The notes below the pieces were generated by a model, which was not told where the DNA came from, ran no database searches, and saw nothing but the letters and a program-made list of their open reading frames with translations. From Scatosoma sp045650185 (GTDB lineage: Bacteria; Bacillota; Clostridia; Christensenellales; Borkfalkiaceae), in NCBI GenBank assembly GCA_045650185.1, contig JAZRQY010000005.1, positions 193,903 through 257,902 on the forward strand: 64,000 bases of DNA, written 5' to 3'. Of this stretch, positions 33,469-42,400 are shown in pieces. How positions within the stretch are numbered: the stretch's first letter is position 1; every line of letters begins with the position of its first letter. Made by a program: the position numbers and the translations under genes.

Positions 33469-33721
33469 CGCCGTTTCCTCCGCGTAAGATATCCATTTGA
33501 ATTTTTTCGATAATACCGTCCCGACAAGCAATAGCCCCCTGCGTTCTTCTCCAAACGCAAGGTTCTATGTTCTCATCTTTTTCAAAGCTCTCTGCTTGGC
33601 TGCGCTCACAATAGAATGCACATATCTTGCAAATGTCTTGTCCGGACTTTTCAACGATAAAGTCCACAGCTGCGTGCAGGGTACGAACACTTAGATCCTT
33701 CTTACACTCGATTCCTTTCAT
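33449..33721 (-). CDS. Small cysteine-containing protein, 90 aa
   Basis: Contains CKICAFYC (about 31-38) plus two further cysteines, a possible metal site. The ATG follows AAAAAGGTGGTAAAGAAAA. First gene after the intergenic gap at 33722-33962 and so perhaps the first cistron of a sub-operon. Not recognised. Confidence 0.5.
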   Translation of the reverse strand: MKGIECKKDLSVRTLHAAVDFIVEKSGQDICKICAFYCERSQAESFEKDENIEPCVWRRTQGAIACRDGIIEKIQMDILRGGNGDENKED

Positions 33722-33868
33722 TTTTCTTTACCACCTTTTTTTGTTTTTTTTTACAAAAACGCTGAAATTCTGGCGCAATGCCGTTTGCGCAATCCCTTTA
33801 AAATAAAGGCTTTCAGAGTTTTATTTGCTTAACTTAAAAATTCGGCGCCGTTTTTTTCTTAAAAAGCC

Positions 33869-33897
33869 TTGACTTTTTTCTTTCTTTCGCATATAAT
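33869..33897 (+). promoter_or_regulatory. Consensus promoter opposing the phage operon
   Basis: TTGACT (33869-33874), 17-bp spacer, TATAAT (33892-33897) on the plus strand, in the largest gap of the leftward operon. Confidence 0.8.
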
Positions 33898-33903
33898 GAT
33901 ATT

Positions 33904-33974
33904 GCAATCGTTTGATTGCATAAATTCCTAAGGCATACGTTGCAGGATTTCCTGCGTTCGCCTTAGGATTTTTT
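33904..33974 (+). ncRNA. Small counter-transcribed RNA
   Basis: Begins about 7 bases after the TATAAT box. Contains TGCAATCgtttGATTGCA, then CCTAAGGC...GCCTTAGG with an inner GCAGGatttCCTGC, followed by a run of nine to ten T. Promoter, two hairpins and a terminator within about 105 bases make a complete small RNA gene of about 70 nt. Its end overlaps the 3' end of the gene at 33963-34307 on the other strand. It could be a copy-control RNA or the RNA-primed complementary-strand origin of the element. Confidence 0.65.
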
Positions 33975-34307
33975 TTTGCGCCTTTTCTTATAATTTCGAA
34001 CTTTCGCCTTCACGTTCGGAAAATCATCCTCACCAAAAGCATACGTATTGATCGGCTTTCTGCTGAAATTACTTTTCTTGTCCGATATGATCCCATTTCT
34101 CACGTATGCTTTTTTGGGATCTTTAGGATCAGGATTTTGGGCCAACGGCATATTTGCCCTACCAAACGTAGAACTGCTATGAGTAAGCCCTAAAGCACGA
34201 TACCGATTGCCCGATTCTTCAAATATGTAATTCGGGTGCGCCGTCTGATTGTTATATCGAAACTCGTTCTTTGCCACGGATTTTCTCCGTGGCTTTTTTC
34301 TAGTCAT
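33963..34307 (-). CDS. Basic protein of mobile elements, 114 aa
   Basis: Very basic at both ends (MTRKKPRRKS and NYKKRRKKKS). Middle segments HPNYIFEESGNRYRALGLTH, NMPLAQNPDPKDPKKAY and VRNG are reminiscent of small conserved proteins in Firmicute mobile elements. Ribosome site GAAGGTATTATT. Function unknown; nucleic-acid binding likely from charge. Confidence 0.55.
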   Translation of the reverse strand: MTRKKPRRKSVAKNEFRYNNQTAHPNYIFEESGNRYRALGLTHSSSTFGRANMPLAQNPDPKDPKKAYVRNGIISDKKSNFSRKPINTYAFGEDDFPNVKAKVRNYKKRRKKKS

Positions 34308-34329
34308 AATAATACCTTCACTTCAACTA

Positions 34330-34614
34330 TTACAATTTAAATTTCTCGTCCTGCAATCGTTTTCCCGTTTGCGCAAAGTAGGATTTAGCCGCAGCTCTCC
34401 CACGTTTATAACCTGCAGCATAAGATGCTCCCGATTTAGAACCAAATTCTTCACGAATCGCAGCCGTATTATTGCAAGAAGATACACCGTCGTTAAAACC
34501 GAATGAATACGAATGTTTAGGCCCACCGAATTTCAACCCATAACGGGCGCAAGCATATGTACGATCACTATGATATTTAAGTTTTTGAAGTTCCGTATAT
34601 TTTTTCTTAGGCAT
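34330..34614 (-). CDS. Basic protein, 94 aa
   Basis: Starts MPKKKYTELQKLKYHSD after GAAGGAGAATTTTATT; aromatic, Gly- and Ser-rich middle (KHSYSFGFNDGVSS) and a basic helix (YAAGYKRGRAAAKSYF). Follows a similar small basic gene upstream. Not recognised. Confidence 0.5.
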   Translation of the reverse strand: MPKKKYTELQKLKYHSDRTYACARYGLKFGGPKHSYSFGFNDGVSSCNNTAAIREEFGSKSGASYAAGYKRGRAAAKSYFAQTGKRLQDEKFKL

Positions 34615-34658
34615 AATAAAATTCTCCTTCGGGCGCATGGCCCATTTTTTATTTTTTT

Positions 34659-34871
34659 TCACTTTTTTCCAAAACGTTTTTTCATATAATCACGACAATC
34701 CGTAATCGTCCCTTTCTTTACTATCTTAGATTGAGAACGATCCAAGGAGGATTCTACCACGTAAAAATCAGTACTCCAACCCGAATTACGAATACCACCT
34801 AAGGTGAGCCCAAACCCTTGCCTTTGAGAAACATAACGTACACCTTTTTTGTAAATTTTCGAACGCGCCAT
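34659..34871 (-). CDS. Basic protein, 70 aa
   Basis: Starts MARSKIYKKGVRYVSQRQG after AAAGGATTTTAAT and ends KKRFGKK. Beta-rich, positively charged. Not recognised. Confidence 0.5.
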   Translation of the reverse strand: MARSKIYKKGVRYVSQRQGFGLTLGGIRNSGWSTDFYVVESSLDRSQSKIVKKGTITDCRDYMKKRFGKK

Positions 34872-34900
34872 ATTAAAATCCTTTGGGACTGCCCATATTT

Positions 34901-35218
34901 TTAAATCCAACGAAACCCATTTTTCAGTTTCTGATCAACTTCAGACATAACCGCTTCATCAAAACGGTCAATAACTTCTAATTTAGAAACACGATCTTTT
35001 CGAGTAGAATCGTAATACCACGTTCTGCCGTCATCTTCCTTAACAGTAAGCTGAACGTATTTATATCCCGTCTTAATATCCCTACAGGAAGACCTTGACA
35101 TTACAAAACCACTTACTTCATCCAAAACTTCACGTTTTACAACAGTCACCAAACGATTTGAATAACCGTCATAAACCGAATCGCCTACCTTCAATTTCCA
35201 AAAATCACGATTTGTCAT
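34901..35218 (-). CDS. First gene of the leftward operon, 105 aa
   Basis: Starts MTNRDFWKLKVGDSVYDGYS after AAGGTGGTAAAT. The first half looks like a small SH3/KOW-like beta barrel (KVGDSVYDGYSNRLVTVV). It is the promoter-proximal gene under the repressor-controlled leftward promoter, where early regulators often lie. Not recognised. Confidence 0.5.
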   Translation of the reverse strand: MTNRDFWKLKVGDSVYDGYSNRLVTVVKREVLDEVSGFVMSRSSCRDIKTGYKYVQLTVKEDDGRTWYYDSTRKDRVSKLEVIDRFDEAVMSEVDQKLKNGFRWI

Positions 35219-35263
35219 ATTTACCACCTTCTGGGCTTGCCGACGGCCCATTTTTATTCATAT

Positions 35264-35351
35264 AGTCCATAACGGACTTTTCTAAAGTATAAACCCTTTT
35301 TTGGACTTTGTCAAGCGTTTTTTTGAAAATAATTCTAAAATGGACTAAAAT
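35264..35351. promoter_or_regulatory. Divergent promoters and operators (lysogeny switch)
   Basis: Leftward promoter: TTGACA (35314-35309), 17 bp, TATACT (35291-35286). Rightward promoter: TTGAAA (35323-35328), 17 bp, TAAAAT (35346-35351). TGGACT boxes lie within the spacer of each (35302-35307 and 35341-35346), and an inverted pair AGTCCataacGGACT (35264-35278) lies just past the leftward start. This is the arrangement of a repressor that controls both the lytic operon and itself. Confidence 0.75.
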
Positions 35352-35376
35352 AGAGAAAAAAAACGGGGAGTAATTT

Positions 35377-35754
35377 ATGAAAAACAATATCCGAGAATTA
35401 AGAACCGCCTTATCTCTTACACAAAGCGAATTAGCACAGCAATTAGGATTAAACCAAAGCGCAATCGGAAAATATGAACGCGGAGAATTAGAACCCAGCA
35501 TTTCAACGCTAAAAAAAATGTCTTTTATCTTTGAATGCTCTATAGATTATATTATCGGAAACGCTGACGACTTTGGAAATATCGTTATAAAAGAAAAAAG
35601 CCCTGCCCCTGCATTAACGCAGGCAGAACAGGACCTCTTGGACGATTTCCGCAGCGTTCCACGCCCGGAACAAGCGCAGATCGCAGAATACGCGCACTAT
35701 GTTGCCGACAAGCACGCAACGCATAAACAACAATCAATTAAGAAAAACGCATAA
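35377..35754 (+). CDS. XRE-family repressor
   Basis: A 125-residue protein with an N-terminal helix-turn-helix of the XRE/Cro-CI type (LTQSELAQQLGLNQSAIGKY, residues about 14-33) and a short C-terminal helical domain. No LexA/CI peptidase site is visible, so induction would need another route. It faces the leftward operon across the operator region and is the likely element repressor. Ribosome site GGGGAG before the ATG. Confidence 0.85.
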   Translation: MKNNIRELRTALSLTQSELAQQLGLNQSAIGKYERGELEPSISTLKKMSFIFECSIDYIIGNADDFGNIVIKEKSPAPALTQAEQDLLDDFRSVPRPEQAQIAEYAHYVADKHATHKQQSIKKNA

Positions 35755-35766
35755 GGAGAAAAAATC

Positions 35767-36732
35767 ATGTCTGAAAAATTTACTTGCCCTATTTGCGGCG
35801 AACCTACATATTTACACTATGGCAATCCCATACCAAATCACCTTTGCAAAAAACACAGCAAACTTTTATACGAAAAGAAAATCGAACAATGCCCCGACTG
35901 CTCCGCTTGGATCACCGCAGGAGAAACCTGCAAATGCAAGACCAAAAGCCAAAAAAGTGGGGCACCTGAACGTCAAACGCAAGAAAATAAAAAATGCATT
36001 ATTTGCGGTGAAACCGCACAAAATGGTCCACTTTGCAAAGATTGTTATTACGAAATGTTAGACGTAAAAGATTCATTTGATAAAAATCAAAAATCGTTTC
36101 AGTTAACCGACTATTATTTCAATTTAAAAACCAACATATATCGAATGAAAAATTTCGACTACATTCAAGCCAACTGTTTAAAATTAATGGCACTTGCGGT
36201 TCTACTTAAAGAATTATACGAAAACACCTCTCTAACAGATAGAATCGTAAACGACATAAAAGAAATTATTGAAAAAAAACGCCCCGTAGAAGAAAAAGAA
36301 AAAACTTCTGAATTTTCAAAAATACAAGATTCTCGAAAAGAAGAAATAAAAAGAACAATGGATGGGCATTACGTAAAAAGCGATGCAGAATGTATTATAG
36401 ATGATATTTTATATAGCGACTTAAGAATCCTACATTGTTACGAGAAAAAAGTTCCCATCGACGCAGAAGAACAAACCATAATGGCAGATTGGTTTATTCC
36501 TATTCATAACAGCCGAAAAGGGATTTATATAGAATATTGGGGAATGAATACAAAAGAATATTTAAAAAACAAAGAAAGAAAATTAACAGCATATAAAAAC
36601 CACAATATTCCTTTAATCAATATTGAAAAAGATGATTATAAAGATCGACAAGGGCTCGCAGATCGCCTTATACAAGAAATTAATCTATTAGCAAAAAAGT
36701 ACTTCAAGATAGACAATTTTCTCGATATTTAA
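35767..36732 (+). CDS. Zinc-ribbon protein with PD-(D/E)XK-like nuclease domain
   Basis: A 321-residue protein. The N-terminal part has several zinc-ribbon pairs: CPIC (8-11), CPDC, CKC and CIICG...CKDC. The C-terminal part reads as a restriction-like fold: an acidic residue in SDAECIIDDILY, then the Asp of MADWFIP and IEYWG at the usual D...E-x-K/W position, then Lys-rich helices. It follows the repressor by 12 bases in the lysogenic unit, so it should be made in the lysogen. A superinfection-exclusion or defence role is possible but unproven. Confidence 0.55.
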   Translation: MSEKFTCPICGEPTYLHYGNPIPNHLCKKHSKLLYEKKIEQCPDCSAWITAGETCKCKTKSQKSGAPERQTQENKKCIICGETAQNGPLCKDCYYEMLDVKDSFDKNQKSFQLTDYYFNLKTNIYRMKNFDYIQANCLKLMALAVLLKELYENTSLTDRIVNDIKEIIEKKRPVEEKEKTSEFSKIQDSRKEEIKRTMDGHYVKSDAECIIDDILYSDLRILHCYEKKVPIDAEEQTIMADWFIPIHNSRKGIYIEYWGMNTKEYLKNKERKLTAYKNHNIPLINIEKDDYKDRQGLADRLIQEINLLAKKYFKIDNFLDI

Positions 36733-36847
36733 AAAAAACAAAGGATTTCTTGCGGATTTATCATAATAAATACGCAAAATCCCCTTTTGTTGATTTTTCC
36801 TGGAAATAAGGTACAATTTTCCTATCAAACTTAGGAGGATTGACCTT

Positions 36848-38125
36848 ATGAACAAACAAATTTTAGAGCTCATTGAACAGATGCACGTCATAATGCACCG
36901 CATTGAGGGCCTCATAGACGCCCAAAAGGACTATCATCCGTGGCTGCGCATCCTTCAATTTCCCAAAACCGAACAGCCCCCGGCGCATAATACGCAGGGA
37001 GCTGTTTTTTCAACGGCGCCGAATAGTAATTCCGACGTCGGAACAAAAATTACGGAGGTGATCCAGGAAGAATCAACCGAAGAACAAGGCTTTGTTGAAT
37101 TTACAGATCAGGAGATAAAACAAATGCCAAAGAACATCCAAAGACTTATCATTGTTGCAAAAAAGCGCTGCCGCCTGCGCCGTAAAGGCGGCACTTACGA
37201 GATCCGTTTCCGTAGAGACGGATACAACGTTTCCGCCTGCGGCACAACCATCGAAGCAGCAAAACAAAACATGCTGCAGAAACTTAAAAGCGCCGAACCG
37301 ATAAAGAAACCGTCATCCGATTACGACGTCAGCCCTATTTTCGAAAACTTTGCCCTTTTCTTTTACGAAAAGCATAAAAAGCCGCGCGTTGTTAAAAAAA
37401 CATACAACAACGACGTCAACCGCCTTCAGAACCATATTTTCCCCCATATCGGAAAAATGGATATGCGGAAAATTACGCCTGCCGCCTGTCAAAAGCTCGT
37501 GGACGAGATAGGAGAACGGGGACTCGGAAAAACCAAAGACGAATGTTATTCCCTGATGAACGTCATATTCAAAGGCGCACGGTTATACGGTCTAATTGAC
37601 AGAAACCCTATGGATATCGTGGTAAACATCAAACACGAAACCATCAACGGCAAGGAGCTGACGCCTGAAGAACAGCGCGCATTTCTAAAAGCCATTCAAG
37701 GGCACACCCTTGAAAAGCTTTTCGCGCTTTCCTTCTTCACGGGCTTAAGGCCCAACGAGCTAAAGACTGCCCGTCTTGAGGGCGATTTCATCATCGCAAA
37801 CAACTCTAAGCGAAAAAACAAGAAGATCGAATACAAGAAGATCTATGCCTGCAAGCACCTGCGGCCCTATCTTGACGGGATCGAAACAGTCCAACAGCTA
37901 CATACCGTGTACGTCGCAGCGGAGTTCGCTAAACTCTGCCCCGGGCACACGTTAAAAGACCTGCGCCGAACCTTTAATTCGATATGCAAAGAGCTGGGTG
38001 TCTCCGACCACGCTCGAATGCACTTTATGGGACACTCACTCGGCGCCATCGGCAAAGCCTATACCGGGTTATCAGACGGTTACCTTCGTAAAGAAGGTAT
38101 AAAGCTCGATGCGTGGGAAATTTAG
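36848..38125 (+). CDS. Tyrosine integrase
   Basis: A 425-residue tyrosine recombinase. An unusual N-terminal extension of about 100 residues precedes an arm-binding segment (GGTYEIRFRRDGYNVSACG) and a core-binding domain. Catalytic residues: Arg in FTGLRPNEL (301), HTLKDLRR (367-374), His in MGHSLG (396) and Tyr at 405 or 412 (KAYTGLSDGYL). It ends 100 bases from the intact tRNA-Glu and its att core. Ribosome site TTAGGAGGATTGACCTT. Confidence 0.92.
   Translation: MNKQILELIEQMHVIMHRIEGLIDAQKDYHPWLRILQFPKTEQPPAHNTQGAVFSTAPNSNSDVGTKITEVIQEESTEEQGFVEFTDQEIKQMPKNIQRLIIVAKKRCRLRRKGGTYEIRFRRDGYNVSACGTTIEAAKQNMLQKLKSAEPIKKPSSDYDVSPIFENFALFFYEKHKKPRVVKKTYNNDVNRLQNHIFPHIGKMDMRKITPAACQKLVDEIGERGLGKTKDECYSLMNVIFKGARLYGLIDRNPMDIVVNIKHETINGKELTPEEQRAFLKAIQGHTLEKLFALSFFTGLRPNELKTARLEGDFIIANNSKRKNKKIEYKKIYACKHLRPYLDGIETVQQLHTVYVAAEFAKLCPGHTLKDLRRTFNSICKELGVSDHARMHFMGHSLGAIGKAYTGLSDGYLRKEGIKLDAWEI
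37030..37043. repeat. 14-bp palindrome, site 3
   Basis: TTCCGACGTCGGAA inside the integrase N-terminal extension. It is read in a different codon frame (NSDVGT) from the other two sites, so protein constraint does not explain all three. Confidence 0.85.
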
Positions 38126-38188
38126 CCATTTTATGGCCCAAATTTTCCCCAAATTTTGAAGATTTTAAGCAAAAATTACATAAAAAAA

Positions 38189-38224
38189 GACCGATTTCGT
38201 GCGGAAAATCGCTCGAAATCGGTT
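38189..38224 (+). terminator. Hairpin after the integrase
   Basis: ACCGATTTC/GAAATCGGT with a 17-base loop, followed by TATTTT. Upstream lies a direct repeat CCCAAATTTT (38137-38146 and 38148-38157) that could be integrase arm sites. Confidence 0.5.
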
Positions 38225-38225
38225 A

Positions 38226-38251
38226 TTTTGGTGACCTTGCCGGGAATCGAA
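38226..38251. other. attR of the element (tRNA-Glu 3' end)
   Basis: 26-bp copy of attL, here forming the 3' end of the complete tRNA-Glu gene. Confidence 0.88.
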
Positions 38252-38303
38252 CCCGGGATTGCGCCGTGAGAGGGCGCCGTCTTAACCTCTTGACCACAAG
38301 GCC
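38229..38303 (-). tRNA. tRNA-Glu (CTC)
   Basis: 75 bases including an encoded CCA. Acceptor GGCCTTG/CAAGGTC (one G-U), anticodon stem GCGCC/GGCGC with loop CTCTCAC (anticodon CTC), T-stem CCGGG/CCCGG with loop TTCGATT. It is intact despite the integrated element, because the element supplies an identical 3' end. Confidence 0.95.
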
Positions 38304-38389
38304 TTATTCATTTTGCTTATATACTATATCACACTTTTGTAAAAATATCAACTGTTTTTATGCCACTTTTTTAAGTTTTTTCTGTAAAT

Positions 38390-38424
38390 TAAAAGCGACG
38401 GTTCTTCACCGCCGCTTTCCCTTC
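38390..38424 (-). terminator. Terminator of the DUF1858 gene
   Basis: Minus-strand hairpin AAGCGGCGG/CCGTCGCTT followed by TTAATTT. Confidence 0.65.
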
Positions 38425-38430
38425 TTTCGC

Positions 38431-38631
38431 TTATTCTGCCAAGCCTTCGTTCAGCTTTGCAAGCAACGTGTCTAAGTCCTCACCATGCACAGCAACAGCC
38501 TCAGCAACCGTTTCATTGTGCGCCAATGCACAACCAAAACAATGCATGCCTGCCGCCAACAAAATTTCCGGTGCGTTGGGATTTAACTGTAAAACGTCTG
38601 CAATCAACGTATCCGCCGTAATCTTTGCCAT
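38431..38631 (-). CDS. DUF1858 protein
   Basis: A 66-residue protein of the DUF1858/ScdA-N type: TLIADVLQLNPNAPEILLAA then GMHCFGCALA, with the conserved CxxC. Members are small helical proteins that may bind a metal or iron-sulfur species. The ATG follows AAAAAAGGAGAGAAGAAG. Monocistronic with a terminator. Confidence 0.88.
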   Translation of the reverse strand: MAKITADTLIADVLQLNPNAPEILLAAGMHCFGCALAHNETVAEAVAVHGEDLDTLLAKLNEGLAE

Positions 38632-38696
38632 CTTCTTCTCTCCTTTTTTTTCTTTTATTTTAGCATATTCCTTGAAAGAATGCAACTTTTTTTCTA

Positions 38697-39446
38697 TTAA
38701 AAATATTTTCCAAATATCCTTCTCACTCTCCGTACCGCCGGTACGATTGTACGGTCTTCTAATATCGCCTCTTGCGTCTTACGCAACTGCTCTTGGATTT
38801 CCGTCGGCATTTCCTTTAGCAGCTCGGCAAAGGCTTGCATATTCGGCGCTCTTTTCTCCATATCGTGCATATCCGATCCCACCGCGTGCACCATCCCCTT
38901 TTTCAGCATCGCAAACGCCAAGTCCTGTACACCCTTGTGGAAAAACGCATCGGCGTTTACCTGAAATAAACAACCCATCTTCGCCAAGCGCGTCAATATC
39001 GCAGGCTTGCGATAAATCGCAAAATAACGGTCTACGTGCACAATCAGCGGAATACAGTCCGTTTCTGCAATAAATTCCTCAAGCCTATTAAACAGTTTCT
39101 CGCTGTAACTAGCCGTGAAAGGCAGCTCTATCATGATATACCGAGTGTCCTCAATACACATCCATGCTAGCTCATCAAAGTCCGTCATCGTGGTTTCCGA
39201 AAAATGCACTTCCGCACCAAAACGCAACTGCATCCCTTCGGGAACGTAGGGAAGCAGCGACGACGCTACCGCCGCGCGCATCTCCAAAAATTCCTCAGGG
39301 CCACGCTTTTTCCCGATGTAATGCGGGGTGCATACCACCGTGGTTACGCCCTGCCGTTTGCTTTCCTCTAACATTTTTATCGAGGTTTCCACGTCCGTTG
39401 CGCCATCGTCAAGATTCGCTAAAACGTGGGAATGAAAATCAATCAT
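38697..39446 (-). CDS. PHP-type tyrosine phosphatase, YwqE/CpsB-like
   Basis: A 249-residue PHP-fold phosphatase. Metal ligands are visible: DFHSHVL (residues 3-9), CTPHY, EVHF, HVDRY, and GSDMHDM near 192. CpsB/YwqE enzymes dephosphorylate bacterial tyrosine kinases that govern capsule and exopolysaccharide synthesis. No kinase or polysaccharide gene is adjacent; the gene sits 14 bases after purL and may be co-transcribed with the pur operon. Confidence 0.88.
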   Translation of the reverse strand: MIDFHSHVLANLDDGATDVETSIKMLEESKRQGVTTVVCTPHYIGKKRGPEEFLEMRAAVASSLLPYVPEGMQLRFGAEVHFSETTMTDFDELAWMCIEDTRYIMIELPFTASYSEKLFNRLEEFIAETDCIPLIVHVDRYFAIYRKPAILTRLAKMGCLFQVNADAFFHKGVQDLAFAMLKKGMVHAVGSDMHDMEKRAPNMQAFAELLKEMPTEIQEQLRKTQEAILEDRTIVPAVRRVRRIFGKYF

Positions 39447-39460
39447 GTGTATTATTTCCC

Positions 39461-42400
39461 TTATTTGAAATATTTTACGCCACTTTCGAAAATCTTCATA
39501 TCAAAGTTGCCTTCGACGTTCTTATACAAGTTTTCGCCGATACGTTCAGAGTGTCCCATCTTACCCAAAACTCTGCCGTCGGGGGAAGTGATACCCTCGA
39601 TTGCCCACATCGAGCCGTTCGGGTTAAACGGCGATACCATCGTTGCATTCCCAGAAAGGTCTGCATACTGCGTGGCAATCTGACCGTTTTTCTTCATCAG
39701 CTCCAACTCTTTGGTGGGCGCAACAATCTTGCCTTCACCGTGCGAAACGGCTACTTTGTACACTTCGCCTACCTTGCACGCAGAAAGCCAAGGCGAAAGG
39801 TTGGATGCAACCCTTACGTCTACCACCGTCGATACGTGACGGGAAATGTTGTTGAACGTGAGCGTCGGGGATTCCGCCGTCATTTCACGCACCTCACCGT
39901 AAGGCACAAGCCCAAGCTTGATAAGCGCTTGGAAGCCGTTGCAGATACCGAGAGCCAAACCGTCACGATTATTGAGTAATTCCTGCACCTGCTCTGCAAT
40001 ATACGGGTTGCGGAAGGTGGTTGCGATAAATTTACCGCTACCGTCCGGTTCGTCACCGCCAGAGAAACCACCGGGGAATGCGATGATGTTCGCGCGCTTG
40101 ATTGCCGCAACGATTGCCTGTACGCTCTCTTCAATGTCTGCCGCCGAACGGTTTTTCACTACGACGATTTCAGGCTCTGCGCCAGCCAAACGGAAGGCGC
40201 GCGCCGTGTCAAGTTCGCAGTTCGTGCCCGGGAATACGGGGATAAATACGCGCGGTTTTGCCGTTTTCGTTGCGATGTTCGAATACTTCGCGCCGCCTAC
40301 GTAGTCGCATTGTTCCGCAGCGCCATCTGCCGCCGCCGTCGTCGCAAATACACCGTCCAAAGCGCCGATAAACGCATCTTCTGCCGCCTTGCAGGAAACC
40401 GACTTGCCCTCGCAAACGAACGCGTTGCCGTATACCTGCCCCACGTATTTTCTTGCAACACAGCCACAAAGCGCGCTTTCGTCCTTCAATGCCACCACCA
40501 AGTCGCCGTAGCCTTCGGTGTACAGCTCGTCTGCCGATACCGCAAACTCTACGCCCAACTCGTTGCCGAGCGCAGACTTGATGACCGCCGCGCCTACACC
40601 GCCGTTTTCTACCACCGTTGCGAACGTGATATTGCCGTTTTCAATGTTCTTATGAACCTCTGCGTACACCTTGTTGAGCGCCGCAAAATCGGGCACTGCA
40701 TAGCCGTCCTTGGGCACGGGGATATGATACAGCTTTTCGCCGCCCTTGAGGACGTTGGTAATCAGCTTGCTTGCCTTTGCAGGCGCAAGCGCAAAGGAAA
40801 TGAGGGTGGGCGGTACGTGGATACTTTCGAACGTACCCGACATACTGTCCTTGCCACCGATTGCGCCAAGCCCTAAGCCAATCTGCGCGTATACTGCACC
40901 CAAGAGCGCGCTCATCGGCACGCCCCAAACTTTCGCATCCTTCGTCATTCTCTGGAAGAATTCCTGCAAGGTCAAGCGAATATCCGCATAATTTGCGCCC
41001 GTTGCCGCTACCTTGGACACCGAGCCGACAATCGAATAGATTGCGCCGATGAACGGGCTGGTTTCCATAAGATAAGGAGAATAGCCGTACGCCGATACCG
41101 TACAAACGTCCGTTTCGCCACCGCAAATCTTCGCCGCCATAGCAATTGCAGGGGTCAGCTGTTTCTTGCCGCCCCAAGGCATATACACCGTTCTTGCGCC
41201 GATGGTAGAATCGAAGGTTTCGCTAAGCCCCTTCTTCGCGCAAACGTTTAAATCGGAGATGACCTTCTGCGTTTCAGTCGCAAAATCCAAGCCCGACTTC
41301 TTATCAAACCAAGTGGTTGCCTCATCCGAAAGTTCCGCCTGAGCAACCTGCTTAACGCCGTTGGTGTTCAAGAACTCACGGGAGATGTCCACAATCGCTT
41401 TGCCTTTATACAGCATCACCATTCTGCCCGTGTCGCTGACCGTCGCAACGGGGGTTGCCGACAGGTTTTCCTCCGCCGCAAGGGCGATGAATGCGTCTAC
41501 GTCCTTGCTATCTACGACCACAGCCATACGCTCCTGCGATTCGGAGATGGCAAGCTCCGTACCCGTCAAGCCTTCGTATTTCTTGGGCACCTTGTCAAGG
41601 TTGATGGTGAGGCCGTCTGCCAGCTCGCCAATCGCTACCGACACACCGCCTGCGCCAAAGTCGTTACATTTTTTAATCTTACGCGTTGCCTCGCCGTTCA
41701 AGAACAAGCGTTGCAACTTTCTTTCCGTCAAGGCGTTGCCCTTTTGGACTTCTGCGCCGCAGTTTTCCACCGAGTGCGCGTCGTGCGCTTTGGAAGAGCC
41801 CGTTGCGCCGCCACAGCCGTCGCGACCCGTTTCGCCACCGAGCAGGATGATAACGTCCCCTGCTTTAGGCGCTTCACGATAGACCATATCTCTGCGCGCA
41901 CCGCCTACGACAAAGCCTGTTTCAAGGCGCTTTGCCTTATAGCCTTCGTGATAGACTTCGTCTACGATACCCGTAGCCAAACCGATTTGGTTGCCGTACG
42001 AGGAGAAGCCTGCCGCCGCACGTTGCGTGATGACACGTTGCGGCAACTTGCCCTTCATCGTATCCTCTAATTTTTCTCTGGGGTCGGACGCACCCGTAAT
42101 ACGCATTGCCTGATAGACGTACGTTCTACCGCTCAAGGGGTCGCGGATTGCGACGCCAAGACAGGTCGCCGCACCGCCAAACGGCTCGATTTCCGGCGGG
42201 TGGTTGTGCGTTTCGTTCTTAAACATGACGAGGTATTTTTCCGTCTTGCCGTCAATCTCTGCATCAATACAGATCGAGCAAGCGTTGATTTCGTCCGAAA
42301 TATCGAGGTTGTCGAGTTTGCCGTCTTTTTTGAGTTTCTTCGCCGCAATCGTCGCCAAGTCCATAAGACAAGGGTACTTATCGGGACGGCTGCCGTTCAA

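Larger units (their letters stand above)
19157..38251. mobile_element. Integrated inovirus-like element, 19.1 kb
   Basis: Bounded by 26-bp perfect direct repeats that match the 3' end of tRNA-Glu. Contents in order are a type I toxin-antitoxin locus, a leftward block of about 18 genes ending in a Zot-like ATPase, a divergent repressor, a nuclease-like gene and an integrase next to the tRNA. Rolling-circle Rep, secreted pIII-like protein and Zot-like ATPase together suggest a filamentous phage. At 19.1 kb it is large for that group, and no classical major coat gene was found, so a novel rolling-circle integrative element remains possible. Confidence 0.75.
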
